NCBI RefSeq assembly: GCF_005239095.1 | Contig: NZ_SZUA01000001.1 | Location: 1,531,049 to 1,595,048 of the forward strand | Length of the DNA stretch: 64,000 nucleotides | Direction of reading: 5' to 3' | DNA from: Luteimonas gilva | GTDB lineage: Bacteria; Pseudomonadota; Gammaproteobacteria; Xanthomonadales; Xanthomonadaceae | Shown here: one piece after another, positions 7,147 to 16,846 of the stretch | How positions within the stretch are numbered: position 1 is the first letter of the stretch | Layout: each line of letters starts with the position of its first letter | Translations under genes and position numbers: made by a program | Notes under the pieces: generated by a model | Databases searched by the model: none | What the model saw: the letters and a program-made list of their open reading frames with translations, nothing else | Told to the model about the DNA's origin: nothing

Positions 7147-9519
7147 GTGCGCCCTGTTTTCCGCCTGCTCCCGCTGCCCCTCGGCATCGCACTATCGCTG
7201 TCCGCGCAGGCGGCCGACCGGGTTCCGGATTGGGGGCTGTGCCCGGTGGACGACGCCATCCCCGCTTTCGCCGGCGCTCCGCCCAAGCTCGCTCCGGGCC
7301 AGGTCGCGCTGCCGCGCAGCGAGCAGCAGACCGACATCGAAGGCGACCGCCTGGGCGGCGTCAAGGACCAATCGGTCGAATACCAAGGCAACGTCGCGCT
7401 GACCCGCGGCGACCAGTTCCTGGGCACCGACAAGCTGACCTACAACGAGGACAGCGAAACCTACGTCGCCGAAGGCAACGTCCGCTACCAGGACGGCGGG
7501 ATGCGCGTGGTCGCCGACCGCGCCGAAGGCAACCAGGCCAAGGACGAGCACAAGATCGAGGACGTGCGCTACCAATTGGTGGAACGCCGCGGCAACGGCG
7601 GCGCCGACAGCATCGAACTGGCCGGCGCCAAAGGCCGGATGAACCATTCGACCTACACCACCTGCCCGCCCGGCGACAAACGTTGGGAACTGCGCGCGGC
7701 GCGGATCGACGTCGACACCGACAAGGGCATGGGCGTGGCGCGCAACGCGACGCTGCGCATCGGCAAGTTCCCGGTGCTGTACGTACCCTGGTTCATGTTC
7801 CCGATCGACGACACCCGCCGGACCGGCCTGCTGTATCCGTCGATCTCCAACTCCGACCGCAACGGCTTCGATTACCGGCAGCCGATCTACCTGAACCTGG
7901 CGCCGAACTACGACCTGACCCTGACGCCGCGGATCATGACCAATCGCGGCGCCTCGCTGGGCGCGGAATTCCGCTATCTGGTGCCGCGCGGCGCCGGCAC
8001 CGTGGCCGGCATGTACATGCCGAACGACGATCTGCGCGACCGCGACCGCGGCTTCTTCCTGTACAACGGCTACCAGAGCCTGAGCCAGCACTGGCAGGCG
8101 CGCAGCGGCATCGTCTGGATCAGCGATCCGCGCTATTTCGAAGACTTCAGCAACAGCATCAACGGCGTTTCGATCACCAGCGCCTACAGCTACACCGGCG
8201 TGTTCGGCACCGGCCGCTACTGGACCAGCTCGATCTACGCCAACCACTACCAGGTGGCGGATCCCTCGCTGACCGAAGCGAATCTGCCCTACTCCAGCAA
8301 GCCGGGCGCGACCTTCAATTGGGAGCAGCCGCTTTCCAATTGGTTCACCGCCGGCGTCGAAGCCGAGGCGGTGCGCTTCCAGAAAGGCGATGCGAGGATC
8401 AACTCGCAGCGCTTCGAATTCCCCGGCGGCACGCGCCTGGACTTGAAGCCCTACGTTTCGGTGCCGCTGGAAGGCGCGAGCTGGTTCCTGCGCCCCACCG
8501 CCGCTTGGCGCTACACCAGCTACCAACTCGACGACGGCCTGGCGTCCCAGCTCGGCACCGACGATCGCCTGACCCGCAGCCTGCCCATCCTGACCGTCGA
8601 CGGCGGCCTGTATTTCGATCGCGCCTTCCGCTGGCGCGGCGAGGAATACACGCAAACGCTCGAGCCGCGCATCTTCTATTTGAACGTGCCTTACCGGGAT
8701 CAATCCAAGTATCCGGTCTTCGACACCGGCGGATTGACCTTCAGCTGGGGACAGCTGTTCCGCGACAACCGTTATTCGGGCGCGGACCGGCAAGCCGACG
8801 CGAACCAGCTCACCACCGCGATCAGCAGCCGGTTCATCCGCGGTTCCGACGGACGCGAGAAACTCGCGCTCAACTTGGGACAGATCCGCTACTTCGAAGA
8901 TTCGCGCGTCGGCCTGCCGGGCGAGCCGATCCTGCAGAAGGGCAAGTCCGCGTGGGTCGCCGACGCCGACTGGTCGCCGAGCGACGATTGGAACATCGGC
9001 GCATCCTACGAATGGGACGCGCGGCTGCATCGCGAAAACATGGCGAGCGTGCGCGCGCAATACCTGCTGAAAGACGACGGCGTCATCAACTTCGCCTATC
9101 GCTATCGCCGCAATCCGGGCTTCAACGCCACGTTGCCGAAAAGCGAGCTCAACCGTTCCGCCTTGCTCGAACAAGTCGACCTGTCGTTCCTGTATCCGAT
9201 CAACGACACCTGGAGCGTAGTGGGCCGCTACTACTACTCCATCCTGGACAAGAAGCCGCTGGAGACCATCGCCGGCGTGCAATGGGAAAGCTGCTGCGTG
9301 GCGGCGCGCCTGGTGGCGCGGCGTTACGTGGAAAACAGCGAAGGCGACCTCAACAGCGGCCTGTTGTTCGAAATCGAACTCAAAGGTCTCGGCTCCGCGG
9401 GCCAGGATACGAGGCGTACTTTGCGCCGTGCTATCCTGGGCTACTACCGGGACGACCTCTATCTTGTGCCGCCCAGCACCACCACGGGCCAGAAAGCCGA
9501 TCCGGATCCCCTGCCATGA
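7147..9519 (+). CDS. lptD: LPS-assembly outer-membrane protein LptD
   Basis: The 790-residue outer-membrane beta-barrel inserts lipopolysaccharide into the outer leaflet together with the lipoprotein LptE (not in this window). A signal peptide (about 1-23, ending SAQA-AD) is followed by the periplasmic jellyroll (OstA-like, about 60-240) and then a barrel of alternating aromatic strands. All four disulfide cysteines of the family are present: Cys32, Cys173, Cys716 and Cys717. The start is GTG at 7147, giving a normal signal peptide; no strong ribosome site is seen. The TGA overlaps the ATG of surA in an ATGA. The lptD-surA order is conserved, and SurA is needed to fold LptD, so the coupling makes functional sense. 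Confidence 0.96.
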   Translation: MRPVFRLLPLPLGIALSLSAQAADRVPDWGLCPVDDAIPAFAGAPPKLAPGQVALPRSEQQTDIEGDRLGGVKDQSVEYQGNVALTRGDQFLGTDKLTYNEDSETYVAEGNVRYQDGGMRVVADRAEGNQAKDEHKIEDVRYQLVERRGNGGADSIELAGAKGRMNHSTYTTCPPGDKRWELRAARIDVDTDKGMGVARNATLRIGKFPVLYVPWFMFPIDDTRRTGLLYPSISNSDRNGFDYRQPIYLNLAPNYDLTLTPRIMTNRGASLGAEFRYLVPRGAGTVAGMYMPNDDLRDRDRGFFLYNGYQSLSQHWQARSGIVWISDPRYFEDFSNSINGVSITSAYSYTGVFGTGRYWTSSIYANHYQVADPSLTEANLPYSSKPGATFNWEQPLSNWFTAGVEAEAVRFQKGDARINSQRFEFPGGTRLDLKPYVSVPLEGASWFLRPTAAWRYTSYQLDDGLASQLGTDDRLTRSLPILTVDGGLYFDRAFRWRGEEYTQTLEPRIFYLNVPYRDQSKYPVFDTGGLTFSWGQLFRDNRYSGADRQADANQLTTAISSRFIRGSDGREKLALNLGQIRYFEDSRVGLPGEPILQKGKSAWVADADWSPSDDWNIGASYEWDARLHRENMASVRAQYLLKDDGVINFAYRYRRNPGFNATLPKSELNRSALLEQVDLSFLYPINDTWSVVGRYYYSILDKKPLETIAGVQWESCCVAARLVARRYVENSEGDLNSGLLFEIELKGLGSAGQDTRRTLRRAILGYYRDDLYLVPPSTTTGQKADPDPLP

Positions 9520-10919
9520 ACAAACCTTTGTTGTCCTTGCTGGCCGCAGTCGCATTCGCCGGCGCCGCCTTCTCCGCGCAAGCCCAGACCGCCGAACCGA
9601 TCGACAAGATCGCCGCGGTGGTGGGCGAAGACGTGATCCTGCAAAGCGAACTGGATCGCGCCGTGCGCAACATCCTGGCCCAGTACTCCAGCCGCCAGGA
9701 CCAGCTGCCGCCGCGCGACGTGCTCGAGAAGCAGGTGCTGGAACGCTTGATCCTGGTGCGCTTGCAAGTATCGCGCGCCGATCAGGTCGGCATCCGGGTC
9801 AGCGACGAAGAAGTCGACCAAGCGGTCAACGGCGTCGCCAGCCAAAACGGCATCAGCGTCGACCAATTGCGCCAGCAGCTGACTTCGGAAGGCATCGGCT
9901 TCAACGATTTCCGTTCCACGCTGCGCGACGAAATGGTCACCCAGCGCCTGCGTCAGAGCTATGCGCAGGGCCGGATCAACGTCAGCGAAGCGGAAGTGAC
10001 CTCGGCGATGTCCGCGCAGGCCAATTCCGGCGCCCAGTTCCATCTGGCCCACATCCTGGTCGCCTTGCCCGACGGCGCCACCGCCGAGCAGATCGCGGTC
10101 GGCCAGAAGAAGATCGACGGCGTCAAGGCGCTGCTCGACAAGGGCGAGATGGATTTCGCCGCCGCCGCCGTGCGCTATTCGGACAGCCCCAACGCGCTGG
10201 AAGGCGGCGACCTGGGTTGGCGCAGCCAGGATGAAATCCCGACCGCGTTCGCCGAGCAGATCCGCAATCTGCAGCCGGGCCAAGTGGTCGGACCGATCCG
10301 CGGTCCCAGCGGCTTCCAGCTGGTGAAGCTGGTCGAAACCCGCGACGCCGCGCAGGGCGGCGGCCAGGTGACGCAGTACCAGGCGCGCAACATCCTGATC
10401 CGCATCGATGCCGACACCACCGAGGCGCAGGCCAAGGCCAAGCTCGACACCTTGCGCGCCCGCCTCGCCGGCGGCGCCGATTTCGTCCAACTGGCCAAGG
10501 AAAATTCGGACGACGAACGCACCCGCGAAAAGGGCGGCGACCTGGGCTGGTTCTCGCAGGAAACCTACGGCGCCGATTTCGGCAGCATGGTCGCCGGTCT
10601 GCGCGACGGCCAGGTATCCGAACCCTTCCGCACTTCGGCCGGCCTGAATTTGGTCCAGCGCGTCGCCTCGCGCCAAGCCGCCGCCACCACCGACGACACC
10701 CGCCGCGCCCAGGTGCGCGAGACGATCGGCCGCCGCAAGTTGGAAGACGAATACGGCCGCTTCCTGCGCGAGATGCGCGGCGATGCCTACGTCGACATCC
10801 GCAGCGGCGCCGCCGCCGGCCAGACGACGCAACCGTTGCCGACCGAAGCGCCGCCGGCGGAAGTGCCGCGTTCGCAGCGCAAGCCCAAGGTCGACCCGGG
10901 CAGCGCCAGCCAACGCTGA
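9516..10919 (+). CDS. surA: periplasmic chaperone/peptidyl-prolyl isomerase SurA
   Basis: The 467-residue protein carries outer-membrane protein precursors across the periplasm. The signal peptide ends SAQAQT near residue 26. The SurA N-domain follows (EPIDKIAAVVGEDVILQSEL), then two parvulin PPIase domains (about 180-285 and 290-395), each with the pattern HILV/NILI ... GGDLGWxSQ, and a C-terminal helix. It has a Pro/Thr-rich tail of about 40 residues (TQPLPTEAPPAEVPRS) beyond the usual end, consistent with the family being slightly longer here than E. coli SurA (428). The ATG overlaps the lptD stop. It is followed after one base by pdxA. Confidence 0.96.
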   Translation: MNKPLLSLLAAVAFAGAAFSAQAQTAEPIDKIAAVVGEDVILQSELDRAVRNILAQYSSRQDQLPPRDVLEKQVLERLILVRLQVSRADQVGIRVSDEEVDQAVNGVASQNGISVDQLRQQLTSEGIGFNDFRSTLRDEMVTQRLRQSYAQGRINVSEAEVTSAMSAQANSGAQFHLAHILVALPDGATAEQIAVGQKKIDGVKALLDKGEMDFAAAAVRYSDSPNALEGGDLGWRSQDEIPTAFAEQIRNLQPGQVVGPIRGPSGFQLVKLVETRDAAQGGGQVTQYQARNILIRIDADTTEAQAKAKLDTLRARLAGGADFVQLAKENSDDERTREKGGDLGWFSQETYGADFGSMVAGLRDGQVSEPFRTSAGLNLVQRVASRQAAATTDDTRRAQVRETIGRRKLEDEYGRFLREMRGDAYVDIRSGAAAGQTTQPLPTEAPPAEVPRSQRKPKVDPGSASQR

Positions 10920-10920
10920 C

Positions 10921-11895
10921 ATGGGCCCCCGGCTCGCCCTTGTCGCCGGCGAGCCGGCCGGGGTCGGTCCCGAGCTCTGCGTGCGGCTGGCGCAACAGCC
11001 GCGCCAGGATTCCAGACTCGAAGTTTTCGCCGATCCCGACACTTTGCGCGCTGCCGCCGAGGCGTTGTCGCTGCCGCTGCGCCTGCTCGATCCCGGCGCC
11101 GCCGCCGAAAAGCCCGGCGACATCGCATTGCGCGCCGTTCCTAACGCGGTCCCGAGCCGTTTCGGCACGCCCGATCCCAGCAATGCGCGGGCGGTGATCG
11201 ACGCCCTGACCGCCGCCGCCGACGGCTGCCTGCGCGGCGGCTACGACGGCCTGGTTACCGGCCCCGTGCACAAAGCCACGATCAACGCCGGCGGCATCGC
11301 CTACACCGGCACCACCGAGCTGCTCGCCGAACGGGCCGGCCGCGAGGTGGTGATGATGCTCGCCAACGACATCGTCCGCGTCGCGCTGGCCACGACGCAC
11401 TTGCCGTTGCGCGCGGTGGCCGATGCGATCGGCCGCGAAGGGTTGAAGACGACGCTGCGCATCGTCCACGCCGCGCTGCGCAACGATTTCGGCATCGAGT
11501 CGCCGCGCATCGCGGTGCTGGGGCTGAATCCGCATGCCGGCGAAGCCGGGCACCTGGGCCGCGAGGAAATCGAAACCATCGCGCCGGCCATGGCCGAGCT
11601 CGCCGCCGAAGGCTTGTCGCTGATCGGCCCGTTGCCCGCCGATACCGCTTTCTTGCCCGCCAAACTGGCCGGCTTCGACGCGGTGCTGGCGATGTACCAC
11701 GACCAAGGCCTGCCGGTGCTGAAGTACAGCGGCTTCGAACGCGCGGTCAATCTCACCTTGGGCCTGCCCTATCCGCGCGTCGCGGTCGACCACGGCACCG
11801 CGCTCGATTTGGCCGGCAGCGGCCGCGCCGATCCTTCCAGCCTGTTCGCCGCGGTGGAAACCTGCGCGCGCATCGCGGCCAGGCGCGCGCGATGA
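10921..11895 (+). CDS. pdxA: 4-hydroxythreonine-4-phosphate dehydrogenase PdxA
   Basis: This 324-residue NAD-dependent enzyme oxidises and decarboxylates 4-phosphohydroxy-L-threonine in pyridoxal phosphate synthesis. Metal and substrate motifs are present: [26 protein letters not shown] (metal His) and [12 protein letters not shown] (metal His/Asp). The C-terminal [17 protein letters not shown] is also typical. The ATG at 10921 is one base after the surA stop, and the TGA overlaps the rsmA ATG. It belongs to the conserved surA-pdxA-rsmA-apaG-apaH series. The protein is complete. Confidence 0.96.
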   Translation: MGPRLALVAGEPAGVGPELCVRLAQQPRQDSRLEVFADPDTLRAAAEALSLPLRLLDPGAAAEKPGDIALRAVPNAVPSRFGTPDPSNARAVIDALTAAADGCLRGGYDGLVTGPVHKATINAGGIAYTGTTELLAERAGREVVMMLANDIVRVALATTHLPLRAVADAIGREGLKTTLRIVHAALRNDFGIESPRIAVLGLNPHAGEAGHLGREEIETIAPAMAELAAEGLSLIGPLPADTAFLPAKLAGFDAVLAMYHDQGLPVLKYSGFERAVNLTLGLPYPRVAVDHGTALDLAGSGRADPSSLFAAVETCARIAARRAR

Positions 11896-12677
11896 GCGGC
11901 TTCACCGAGCCGCCGAAGAAAGCCTTAGGCCAGCATTTCCTGCACGAACGCGGGGTGATCGACAAGATCGTGCTGGCGGTCGATCCGCGGCCGGGCGACG
12001 CCATCGTCGAAATCGGCCCCGGCCAGGGCGCGCTGACCTTGCCGCTGCTCGCCAAGCACGGCGCGCTGACGGCGATCGAATTCGACCGCGATCTGCTCGC
12101 TCCGCTCGCCGCGGCGGCGCGGGACGTCGGCGAATTGACCCTGATCTCCGGCGACGTGCTGGACGTCGACCTGACCGCGCTCGCCGCCGGCCGACGAATC
12201 CGACTGGTCGGCAACCTGCCCTACAACGTGTCCTCGCCGATCCTGTTCCATGCCCTGGCCCACGCCGCGGCGATCCGCGACATGCATTTCATGCTGCAGA
12301 AGGAAGTCGTCGACCGCATGGCCGCCGCGCCGGGCAGCAAGGTCTACGGACGGCTCAGCGTGATGCTGCAGGCCTATTGCCGGGTGACGCCGCTGTTCAA
12401 GGTGCCGCCCGGCGCGTTCCGGCCGCCGCCGAAGGTGGATTCGGCGGTGGTGCGACTGGTGCCGCGCGCGGACGCGGAGATCGGCATCGCCGACCGCGCG
12501 CGCTTCGCCGCGATCGTGCGCGCCGCCTTCGGCCAGCGCCGCAAAACGCTGCGCAACGCCCTGCACGGCGTCGCCGACACCGACGCGATCACGGCCGCCG
12601 GCCTCGAGCCCGGCCTGCGCGCCGAACAGGTCGACGTGGCCGGCTTCGTGCGCCTGGCCAATTTGCCTGCAGCGTAG
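11892..12677 (+). CDS. rsmA: 16S rRNA dimethyladenosine transferase RsmA (KsgA)
   Basis: This 261-residue SAM methyltransferase dimethylates the two adjacent adenines (A1518/A1519) of the 3' hairpin of 16S rRNA late in small-subunit assembly. SAM motif I is [10 protein letters not shown], motif IV is [11 protein letters not shown] (the NLPY active site), and the start [11 protein letters not shown] is typical. [12 protein letters not shown] and [12 protein letters not shown] mark the C-terminal part. Its ATG overlaps the pdxA TGA. Its length equals that of other KsgA proteins. Confidence 0.97.
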   Translation: MSGFTEPPKKALGQHFLHERGVIDKIVLAVDPRPGDAIVEIGPGQGALTLPLLAKHGALTAIEFDRDLLAPLAAAARDVGELTLISGDVLDVDLTALAAGRRIRLVGNLPYNVSSPILFHALAHAAAIRDMHFMLQKEVVDRMAAAPGSKVYGRLSVMLQAYCRVTPLFKVPPGAFRPPPKVDSAVVRLVPRADAEIGIADRARFAAIVRAAFGQRRKTLRNALHGVADTDAITAAGLEPGLRAEQVDVAGFVRLANLPAA

Positions 12678-12700
12678 CCCGCGCGTTCACGCCGCTCGCT

Positions 12701-12706
12701 TACACT
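12701..12706 (+). promoter_or_regulatory. possible -10 element of a leaderless apaG transcript
   Basis: TACACT ends six bases before the apaG ATG at 12713, so a transcript started here would begin at or beside the start codon. No convincing -35 is visible. The same six-base spacing is seen for GATAAT before bioA (30421-30426). Inference only. Confidence 0.35.
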
Positions 12707-12712
12707 GTCGGC

Positions 12713-13093
12713 ATGGACCGTGCCGATTACGCCTTCGACATCGACGTCGCGACCCGCTACCTGGACGACCAATCCGCGCCGGAAGAAGGCCGCTTCGTAT
12801 TCGCCTACACCATCCACATCCGCAATAGCGGCCGGGTCCCGGCGCGGCTGTTGGGCCGGCATTGGATCATCACCGACGCCAACGGCAAGGTCGAGGAAGT
12901 GCAAGGCGAAGGCGTGGTCGGCGAACAACCCTGGCTGAGGCCCGGCGAGGACTACCAATACACCTCCGGCGCGGTGCTGGAAACCAGCCTGGGCACGATG
13001 CGCGGCAGCTACGACGTGTTGGCCGACGACGGCACGCGCTTCGACGCGCCGATCCCGGCTTTCACCCTGTCCACGCCGCGCACGCTGCACTGA
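12713..13093 (+). CDS. apaG: ApaG (DUF525/Co2+-Mg2+ efflux-associated) protein
   Basis: This 126-residue protein has a single fibronectin-like ApaG domain. The family hallmarks are [13 protein letters not shown], the [23 protein letters not shown] series and GTMRGSYDV. Mutants in other bacteria show cobalt or magnesium efflux phenotypes, but the molecular function is unsettled. It sits between rsmA and apaH as in E. coli. The 35-bp gap before it holds a TACACT that could drive a leaderless transcript. No ribosome-binding site is visible, which agrees with that idea. Confidence 0.95.
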   Translation: MDRADYAFDIDVATRYLDDQSAPEEGRFVFAYTIHIRNSGRVPARLLGRHWIITDANGKVEEVQGEGVVGEQPWLRPGEDYQYTSGAVLETSLGTMRGSYDVLADDGTRFDAPIPAFTLSTPRTLH

Positions 13094-13104
13094 GAGCCCG
13101 TTCG

Positions 13105-13968
13105 ATGGCCGTTTGGGCGATAGGCGACCTGCAAGGCTGTTACGAACCGACGCGGCGGCTGCTCGACCGCATCAACTTCGATCCCGCGGCCGACCGGCTG
13201 TGGTTCTGCGGCGACCTGGTCAACCGCGGCGGCGAGTCGCTGGAAACGCTGCGCCTGGTGCATTCGCTGCGCGCCAGCGCGGTGTCGGTGCTCGGCAACC
13301 ACGATTTGTCGCTGCTGGCGATCGCCGAACGCCGGCCCGAAGACCAGCGCAAGGTCAACGCCGACTTGCAGCGGGTGCTGTTCGCCGAGGATCGCGACGT
13401 CCTGCTCGATTGGCTGCGCATGCAGCCCCTGTTGCACATCGACCGCGCGCTCGGCTGGATGATGGTGCACGCCGGACTGGCGCCGAAGTGGACGGTGTCG
13501 CTGGCCGAAAAGCACGCGCGCGAAGTCGAGCAACGCTTGCGCAGCGACGGCTATCGCAAATTGCTGAAGAACATGTACGGCGACCAGCCCGCTTGGTCGC
13601 CGAAACTGACCGGCAGCGATCGCGATCGCGCCATCATCAACGTGTTCACCCGGCTGCGCTATTGCACGCCGCGCGGACGCATCGCCTTCGACGCCAAGGG
13701 CGCGCCCGGCACGCAACTGCCGGGGCTCTATCCCTGGTACGAAGTGCCCGGCCGCGCCGAACGCGATCTGAAGATCGTCTGCGGCCATTGGTCCACGCTC
13801 GGGCTGTTCATCGGCCATGGCGTGCACGCGCTGGACACCGGCGCGGTGTGGGGCGGCAAGCTGACCGCGTTGCGCCTGGACGGCGATGAATTGCGCCTCG
13901 TGCAGGTGGCCGGGCGCGACGTGCCGGCGAATCCGCCGCAAGCGAACGCGGGTCAAGCGCGCAAGTAA
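13105..13968 (+). CDS. apaH: symmetrical diadenosine tetraphosphatase ApaH
   Basis: This 287-residue metallophosphoesterase splits Ap4A into two ADP and can also remove Np4 caps from RNA. The metal-site motifs are in order: GDLQGCYEPTRRLL (GDxxG), FCGDLVNRGGESLETL (GDxxxRG), LGNHDLSLLAI (GNHD), MMVHAGLAP, and VCGHWSTLG (GH). Its 3' end overlaps the 3' end of convergent folA by 16 bp. The C-terminus continues about 15 residues beyond the family core (PANPPQANAGQARK). Confidence 0.96.
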   Translation: MAVWAIGDLQGCYEPTRRLLDRINFDPAADRLWFCGDLVNRGGESLETLRLVHSLRASAVSVLGNHDLSLLAIAERRPEDQRKVNADLQRVLFAEDRDVLLDWLRMQPLLHIDRALGWMMVHAGLAPKWTVSLAEKHAREVEQRLRSDGYRKLLKNMYGDQPAWSPKLTGSDRDRAIINVFTRLRYCTPRGRIAFDAKGAPGTQLPGLYPWYEVPGRAERDLKIVCGHWSTLGLFIGHGVHALDTGAVWGGKLTALRLDGDELRLVQVAGRDVPANPPQANAGQARK

Positions 13969-14450
13969 TCCGCGAACACGAACGCATGCGCATGCCGTTC
14001 GTCGGCGGAGCGAGTCTCGCTCGCGGCGATCCGCCATTGCGCGATATCGAACTGCGGAAAGAAGGCGTCGGCGCCGTCGACGACGGTGTCGACGTAGGTC
14101 AGATGCAGATGCGTGGCCGACGGCAGCGCCAGCGCGTAGATCTCGCCGCCGCCGATCACGCACACCTCCTCGGCGCCGGCCGCATCGGCGGCGCGGAATG
14201 CGGCGTCCAGCGACGCCACCGCTTGCATGCCTTCGAACGGCACGCGCCCGGATCGGGTCAACACCAGATTTTGCCGACCCGGCAACGCGCGGCCCAGCGA
14301 TTCGGCGGTCTTGCGGCCCATCAGCACCGGCTTGCCCAAGGTCAGTTTCTTGAAGCGCTTCAGATCGTCGGGAAGATGCCAAGGCAGCGCATTGCCCTTG
14401 CCGATGGCGGAATTCCGGTCCAGCGCCGCGATCAAGGACAGCCGGGTCAT
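13953..14450 (-). CDS. folA: dihydrofolate reductase FolA
   Basis: The 165-residue enzyme reduces dihydrofolate to tetrahydrofolate with NADPH. Typical sequence: SLIAALDRNSAIGKGNALPW at the start, HLPDDLKRFKKLTLGKPVLM, GRKTAESLGRALPGRQNLVL and VIGGGEIYALALP. The acidic active-site residue is the Asp of LPDD. The ATG overlaps the stop of the upstream DoxX gene (ATGA), and the 3' end overlaps apaH by 16 bp on the other strand. With thyA upstream it regenerates the folate that thymidylate synthase oxidises. Complete. Confidence 0.96.
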   Translation of the reverse strand: MTRLSLIAALDRNSAIGKGNALPWHLPDDLKRFKKLTLGKPVLMGRKTAESLGRALPGRQNLVLTRSGRVPFEGMQAVASLDAAFRAADAAGAEEVCVIGGGEIYALALPSATHLHLTYVDTVVDGADAFFPQFDIAQWRIAASETRSADERHAHAFVFADYLRA

Positions 14451-14887
14451 GCAGCCTTGCGCCAAGCGCGATCCAGCGAATAGCGGCCCGCGCCGGTGAA
14501 CATCAGGCACACGCCGGCGGCGACCAAGGCGAGCGCGGCGAAAGCGCCGGGATACGGCTGTTTCGAATCGACCATGACGATCGCCACGATGAAATTGAAA
14601 GCCACGATCGCGCCGGCGAAGCGCGTGCACAAGCCCAGCACCAGGGCCAAGCCGCCGCCGAATTGGCCGACCACCGACAGCACGGCGCAGAACAGCGGAA
14701 ACGGAAAGCCGAACTGGGCCAGGAAATCCCGGAATTCCAGCATCCGCATCCACGAGAACACGTTGTCCTGCGTCATGAACATCAAATGCCCGCCGGTCAC
14801 CAGACGCAACGCCAACAAACCGACGTCGCCGCTGCCGGCCAGCCTGCGCTCCACCGCGTCGTGCCATTGCGCGATCTTGTTGCCCAT
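14447..14887 (-). CDS. DoxX-family membrane protein
   Basis: This 146-residue protein has four hydrophobic segments and the DoxX pattern of LALRLVTGGHLMF in the first helix and GQFGGGLALVLGLCTRFAGA in the middle. DoxX proteins are small quinone- or thiol-linked membrane proteins; the exact role here is unknown. The start at 14887 (MGNKIAQWHDAVERRL) is preferred over the Met 11 codons earlier because it begins the amphipathic helix typical of the family. It is translationally coupled to folA. It lies between thyA (98-bp gap) and folA, so it is probably in the same transcript. Confidence 0.85.
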   Translation of the reverse strand: MGNKIAQWHDAVERRLAGSGDVGLLALRLVTGGHLMFMTQDNVFSWMRMLEFRDFLAQFGFPFPLFCAVLSVVGQFGGGLALVLGLCTRFAGAIVAFNFIVAIVMVDSKQPYPGAFAALALVAAGVCLMFTGAGRYSLDRAWRKAA

Positions 14888-14985
14888 GCCCGCTCCGCTC
14901 GCCGAAAACGTTGCGGGCATTCGAGCCGTTTCCCGCGCCGCGCGCCAGCGCAGCGGGACGAAAGCGTTCTGGCCGGTGACGAACG

Positions 14986-15780
14986 TCAGACCGCCACCGG
15001 CGCCTTGATCGCGGGCAGCGGATCGTAGCCTTCGATCGCGATGTCGTCGTACGTGAACGCGAACAGGTCGGTCACGTCCGGATTGAGCTTCAGTTTCGGC
15101 AACGGCCGCGGCTCGCGCACGAGCTGTTCGCGCGCTTGTTCGAAATGGTTCGAGTACAGATGCGCGTCGCCCAGCGTATGCACGAAATCGCCGACACCCA
15201 AACCCGTCGCCTGCGCCACCATATGGGTCAGCAAGGCGTAGCTGGCGATGTTGAACGGCACGCCGAGGAAGATATCGCCGCTGCGTTGGTAAAGTTGGCA
15301 GCTGAGCTTGCCGTCGGCCACGTAGAACTGGAACATCGTATGGCAGGGCATCAGCGCCATGTCCGGCAAGTCGGCCACGTTCCAGGCGCTGACGATCAGC
15401 CGCCGCGAATCCGGATTACGCTTGATCTCGCCGACCAGCCAGCGCATCTGGTCGATCTCGCGGCCGTCCGGCGCCGCCCAGCGGCGCCACTGCTTGCCGT
15501 ATACCGGCCCGAGTTCGCCGTTCGCGTCGGCCCATTCGTCCCAGATCGAAACCTTGTTCTGGCGCAAGTATTCGATGTTGGTCTCGCCGCGCAAAAACCA
15601 CAGCAGTTCGTGCACGATCGAACGCAGATGCAGCTTCTTGGTGGTGACCAGCGGGAAGCCATCGTTCAGATCGAAGCGCATCTGCCAGCCGAACACGCTG
15701 CGCGTACCGGTGCCGGTGCGGTCGCCTTTTTCGGCACCGTGTTCGAGGACGTGACGCAGCAGTTCCAGGTATTGGCGCAT
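14986..15780 (-). CDS. thyA: thymidylate synthase ThyA
   Basis: At 264 residues it is exactly the length of E. coli ThyA. It methylates dUMP to dTMP with methylenetetrahydrofolate. The nucleophile is Cys146 in [12 protein letters not shown]. Other markers are [12 protein letters not shown] (phosphate Arg), [36 protein letters not shown] and HLYSNHFEQ. It starts 9 bp after the lgt stop, the common lgt-thyA order. No anomalies. Confidence 0.98.
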   Translation of the reverse strand: MRQYLELLRHVLEHGAEKGDRTGTGTRSVFGWQMRFDLNDGFPLVTTKKLHLRSIVHELLWFLRGETNIEYLRQNKVSIWDEWADANGELGPVYGKQWRRWAAPDGREIDQMRWLVGEIKRNPDSRRLIVSAWNVADLPDMALMPCHTMFQFYVADGKLSCQLYQRSGDIFLGVPFNIASYALLTHMVAQATGLGVGDFVHTLGDAHLYSNHFEQAREQLVREPRPLPKLKLNPDVTDLFAFTYDDIAIEGYDPLPAIKAPVAV

Positions 15781-15789
15781 CGAACGTCC

Positions 15790-16692
15790 TTACGCCGCCG
15801 GCGCCGATTGCGGCTGCAGCGTCGGCGCGCTGCGCGAACGCCACAACCAGAACAGGCCCAGCAGGATCAGCGGCAGGCTCAGCACCTGGCCCATCGTCAC
15901 CCAGCCGAAAGCCAGATAACCGAGCTGCGAATCCGGCATGCGCACGAACTCCACCGCGAAGCGGAACAGGCCGTACAGCAGAGCGAACAGCCCCGCCACC
16001 GCATAGCGCGGCCGCGGCTTGCGCGAGTAGAACCACAGCACGCAGAACAGCACCAGGCCTTCCAGCGCGGCTTGGTACAGCTGCGAAGGATGGCGCGCGA
16101 AATGGTCCAGCGCGCCGCGTGCGTATTCGGATTGCAGCGTGGCCGCGTCCATGTTCGCGAGATAGTTCTCCGCGCGCGGGAAGATCACGCCCCAGCCGGC
16201 CTGGGTGTACTTGCCCCAGAGCTCGCCGCCGATGAAATTGCCCAAGCGTCCGAAGCCCAATCCCGGCGGCACCAGCGGCGCGATGAAATCGACCACGTCG
16301 AATACGTGCAAACGATGCCGCCGCGCCCACCACGCCACCGCGCCGAACACGCCCAGCAGGCCGCCGTGGAAGCTCATCCCGCCTTCCCAGACGCGGATCA
16401 GCATGAGCGGATTGCTGAGGAAATCGCCGAAAGCGTAGAACAGCACGTAACCGATGCGGCCGCCGAGAACGACGCCGAGCATCGCGTAGAACATCAGGTC
16501 GCCGTAGCCGTTGGTGTCCACGCCCGGCAAACGTCCGGCCTTGATCCGGCTGCGGCCCAGATACCAGGCCGCGGCGAAGCCGAGCAGGTACATGATCCCG
16601 TACCAGTGGACCGACGGATGGAACTGCTTCCCGAACAGCGTGAACGCGGGCAGCCAGAAAGCGATCGGGTCGATTTGGTGCAGGTAGATCAT
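15790..16692 (-). CDS. lgt: prolipoprotein diacylglyceryl transferase Lgt
   Basis: This 300-residue inner-membrane enzyme transfers diacylglycerol from phosphatidylglycerol to the lipobox cysteine of prolipoproteins. About seven membrane segments are visible. The Lgt signature region is [14 protein letters not shown], preceded by [10 protein letters not shown] (essential His) and [12 protein letters not shown] (conserved Arg/Tyr). It begins [15 protein letters not shown] as is usual. The C-terminus is Ala/Pro/Gln-rich. First gene of the lgt-thyA-DoxX-folA set; a REP pair lies upstream. Lipoproteins encoded in this window (LemA, the SGNH hydrolase, the TPR lipoprotein) would be its substrates. 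Confidence 0.96.
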   Translation of the reverse strand: MIYLHQIDPIAFWLPAFTLFGKQFHPSVHWYGIMYLLGFAAAWYLGRSRIKAGRLPGVDTNGYGDLMFYAMLGVVLGGRIGYVLFYAFGDFLSNPLMLIRVWEGGMSFHGGLLGVFGAVAWWARRHRLHVFDVVDFIAPLVPPGLGFGRLGNFIGGELWGKYTQAGWGVIFPRAENYLANMDAATLQSEYARGALDHFARHPSQLYQAALEGLVLFCVLWFYSRKPRPRYAVAGLFALLYGLFRFAVEFVRMPDSQLGYLAFGWVTMGQVLSLPLILLGLFWLWRSRSAPTLQPQSAPAA

Positions 16693-16767
16693 CGGACGCG
16701 GAACTCGTACTTCGATGGGTTTATTGTGCCCGAGAAACCCCGAACGTAGCCCGGCGGCTTGGCCTTG

Positions 16768-16832
16768 GTGGGAGGGGCTTCAGCCCCGACGACCCGTTCG
16801 CGAGAAGCTGTCGGGGCTGAAGCCCCTCCCGC
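16768..16832. repeat. REP pair, GGGGC arm variant
   Basis: GTGGGAGGGGCTTCAGCCCC begins at 16768, and the mate (GGGGCTGAAGCCCCTCCCGC) ends at 16832, only about 20 nt away. The stem is GGGGC/GCCCC instead of GCGGC/GCCGC, with both arms changed together. Between lgt and the TPM operon. Confidence 0.85.
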
Positions 16833-16846
16833 AAGAGCCGGACGGG

